Origin: Pyropia yezoensis
Taxonomy: Eukaryota; Rhodophyta; Bangiophyceae; Bangiales; Bangiaceae
Assembly: GCA_009829735.1 (NCBI GenBank)
Contig: CM020620.1
Location: 22,418,020 to 22,482,019 of the forward strand
Reading direction: 5' to 3'
Length of the DNA stretch: 64,000 nucleotides
Under the pieces are notes generated by a model, which saw only the letters and a list, made by a program, of their open reading frames with translations, did no database searches and was not told the origin of the DNA. The position numbers and the translations under genes are program-made. Below are positions 62,798-64,000 of the stretch, in pieces (positions within the stretch are counted from its first letter, which is position 1; the number at the start of each line of letters is the position of its first letter).

Positions 62798-64000
62798 ATG
62801 GCGTTTGTCACTCCTGCCGTCGCGCGACTTTCGCCGACGACTCGCTCGTCCTTCACATCCACCGCCCGTGCCGTGCGCACTCCCTGCAGCGTCACAAGAC
62901 CTGCGCATGGCGGTCGTGCCGCTGGCCTGGCCATGTCCGCGCCGAGCGCAACGTCGGCGGCTACGGGCGCCGCAGCGACCGGCGCTGACGTCATGCGTAT
63001 TCTGTTGCCGGAGAAGCTGTCCGACTCTGGCATTGCCATGCTCTCCGAAGGCTGCGAGGTGGTCAAGGACTATGATCTGACGCCCGAGCGTCTACTCGAG
63101 GTCATTGGCGATTACGACGCCATCATTGTGCGGTCGGCCACCCAGGTTACTCGAGAGGTTCTCGAGGCAGGCACCCGCCTCAAGGTCGTTGGCCGCGCCG
63201 GCGTTGGGGTGGACAATGTGTGCCTCCCGGCGGCCACAGAACGTGGGATGCTCGTGGTCAATGCGCCCACGGGCAACTGCGTGGCGGCGGCGGAGCACTC
63301 AATTGCCCTGCTGTGCTCGTTGGCCCGCAATGTGGCCGCTGCGGACGCGACGCTGAAGGCAGGCGGGTGGAACCGTGGTGCTTTTGTGGGTGCCTCGCTC
63401 GTGGGGAAGACGCTCGGTGTCCTCGGCTTTGGTCGCATCGGTCGGGAGGTGGCACGGCGCGCCAAGGGCCTCGGCATGACGGTTGTGGCCCATGACCCGT
63501 ACTTGTCTGCCGAGTCGGCAACGACTGCGGGCGTGACGCTCGCGTCGTTGGACGATACTGTCGCTGGCGCCGACTTCCTGACCCTTCACATGCCGCTGGT
63601 GGACTCGACGCGTAACCTCCTTGACGCGCGTCTGCTGGGGTTGGCCAAGCCGGGCATGCGGCTGATCAACGCCGCCCGCGGCGGGATTGTGGTGGAGGAC
63701 GCCCTGCTGGCGGCGTTGGAGAGCGGTGCGATTGCGGGCGCGGCACTGGACTGCTTCTCCCAAGAGCCCCCCTTCAAGTTCCCCGACTCGGTTTCGGCGG
63801 CGCTGGCGGCCCACCCGCGGGTGGTGGCCACCCCCCATCTCGGGGCCTCAACCAAAGAGGCACAGGAGGACGTTGCGATTGAGATTGCTACGGCGGTCAA
63901 GGCGGCGCTCAACGGGGAGATGGTGCCGACGATGGTGAACGCGCCGGTGATCTCCCCCGAGGTGCTGTCTGTGATGCGCCCCCGCGCGCTGCTGGCCGAG
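62798..64000 (+). CDS. PHGDH: D-3-phosphoglycerate dehydrogenase, organelle-targeted (3' end outside the window)
   Basis: The enzyme oxidises 3-phosphoglycerate to phosphohydroxypyruvate, the first step of phosphorylated serine synthesis. The frame is open from ATG 62798 (context GTCACCATG) to the window end, exactly 401 codons. The first ~60 residues (MAFVTPAVARLSPTTRSSFTSTARAVRTPC...) are Ser/Thr/Arg-rich without acids and look like a plastid transit peptide. The mature part begins near DVMRILLPEKLSDSGIAML. The NAD motif is GVLGFGRIGREVARRA (about 207-222). The catalytic residues of the D-2-hydroxyacid dehydrogenases are visible: Arg in INAARGGIVVEDALL, Glu in SQEPP, His in VATPHLGAST. The C-terminal regulatory (ACT) part would lie outside. 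No intron in this part. Confidence 0.95.
   Translation, partial: MAFVTPAVARLSPTTRSSFTSTARAVRTPCSVTRPAHGGRAAGLAMSAPSATSAATGAAATGADVMRILLPEKLSDSGIAMLSEGCEVVKDYDLTPERLLEVIGDYDAIIVRSATQVTREVLEAGTRLKVVGRAGVGVDNVCLPAATERGMLVVNAPTGNCVAAAEHSIALLCSLARNVAAADATLKAGGWNRGAFVGASLVGKTLGVLGFGRIGREVARRAKGLGMTVVAHDPYLSAESATTAGVTLASLDDTVAGADFLTLHMPLVDSTRNLLDARLLGLAKPGMRLINAARGGIVVEDALLAALESGAIAGAALDCFSQEPPFKFPDSVSAALAAHPRVVATPHLGASTKEAQEDVAIEIATAVKAALNGEMVPTMVNAPVISPEVLSVMRPRALLAE

Noticed and set aside
1-64000. tRNA, rRNA or CRISPR arrays
   Set aside because: No TTC-G-A-type B boxes in a tRNA layout, no rRNA signature and no regularly spaced direct repeats were seen by eye; a tRNAscan run would be decisive.

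Overview
The window is nuclear eukaryotic DNA: GC-rich, intron-poor and full of long G/C homopolymers. Genes include DNA polymerase epsilon, exportin-T, ribosomal protein eL24, a USE1-type SNARE, nucleolar GTPase NOG2 and a 3-phosphoglycerate dehydrogenase with a likely plastid leader. Near-absence of introns, very high GC, Ala/Gly-rich insertions in conserved proteins and a plastid-type leader together suggest a photosynthetic alga, most likely a bangiophyte red alga of the Porphyra/Pyropia kind. That assignment is inference; no marker gene settles it.

Layout. 1-6 kb: a partial NAD(P)-binding SDR-like gene, a BAR-domain gene and a membrane-anchored coiled-coil gene, all on the minus strand. 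6-19.5 kb: a transposon graveyard with a 527-bp MITE, a TNP2/CACTA-like transposase split by a pogo-like transposase on the opposite strand, a foldback repeat and AT-richer sequence. 20-37 kb: host genes (Ala/Pro-rich coiled-coil protein, exportin-T, a small leader-bearing protein, POLE). 37.8-52.5 kb: a pogo-like DNA transposon with TIR-like ends, whose transposase ORF is split by a 10,245-bp Ty3/gypsy chromovirus. 54-64 kb: host genes eL24, USE1, a SelD-type FAD oxidoreductase, NOG2 and PHGDH (cut by the window end).

The most interesting item is the Ty3/gypsy element. It is young (one LTR difference seen in 539 bp, 5-bp TSD). It has a textbook -1 frameshift signal between gag and pol and a C-terminal chromodomain. 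It also carries a 638-aa ORF of unknown function on the antisense strand between pol and the 3' LTR. Removing the element and one TSD copy restores the interrupted transposase reading frame exactly.

A second pattern concerns sequence quality. At least four otherwise good host genes (coiled-coil gene, POLE, USE1, FAD oxidoreductase) have their frame broken at a run of at least nine G or C. Each is short by one base modulo three, which points to systematic homopolymer shortening in the assembly rather than four pseudogenes.
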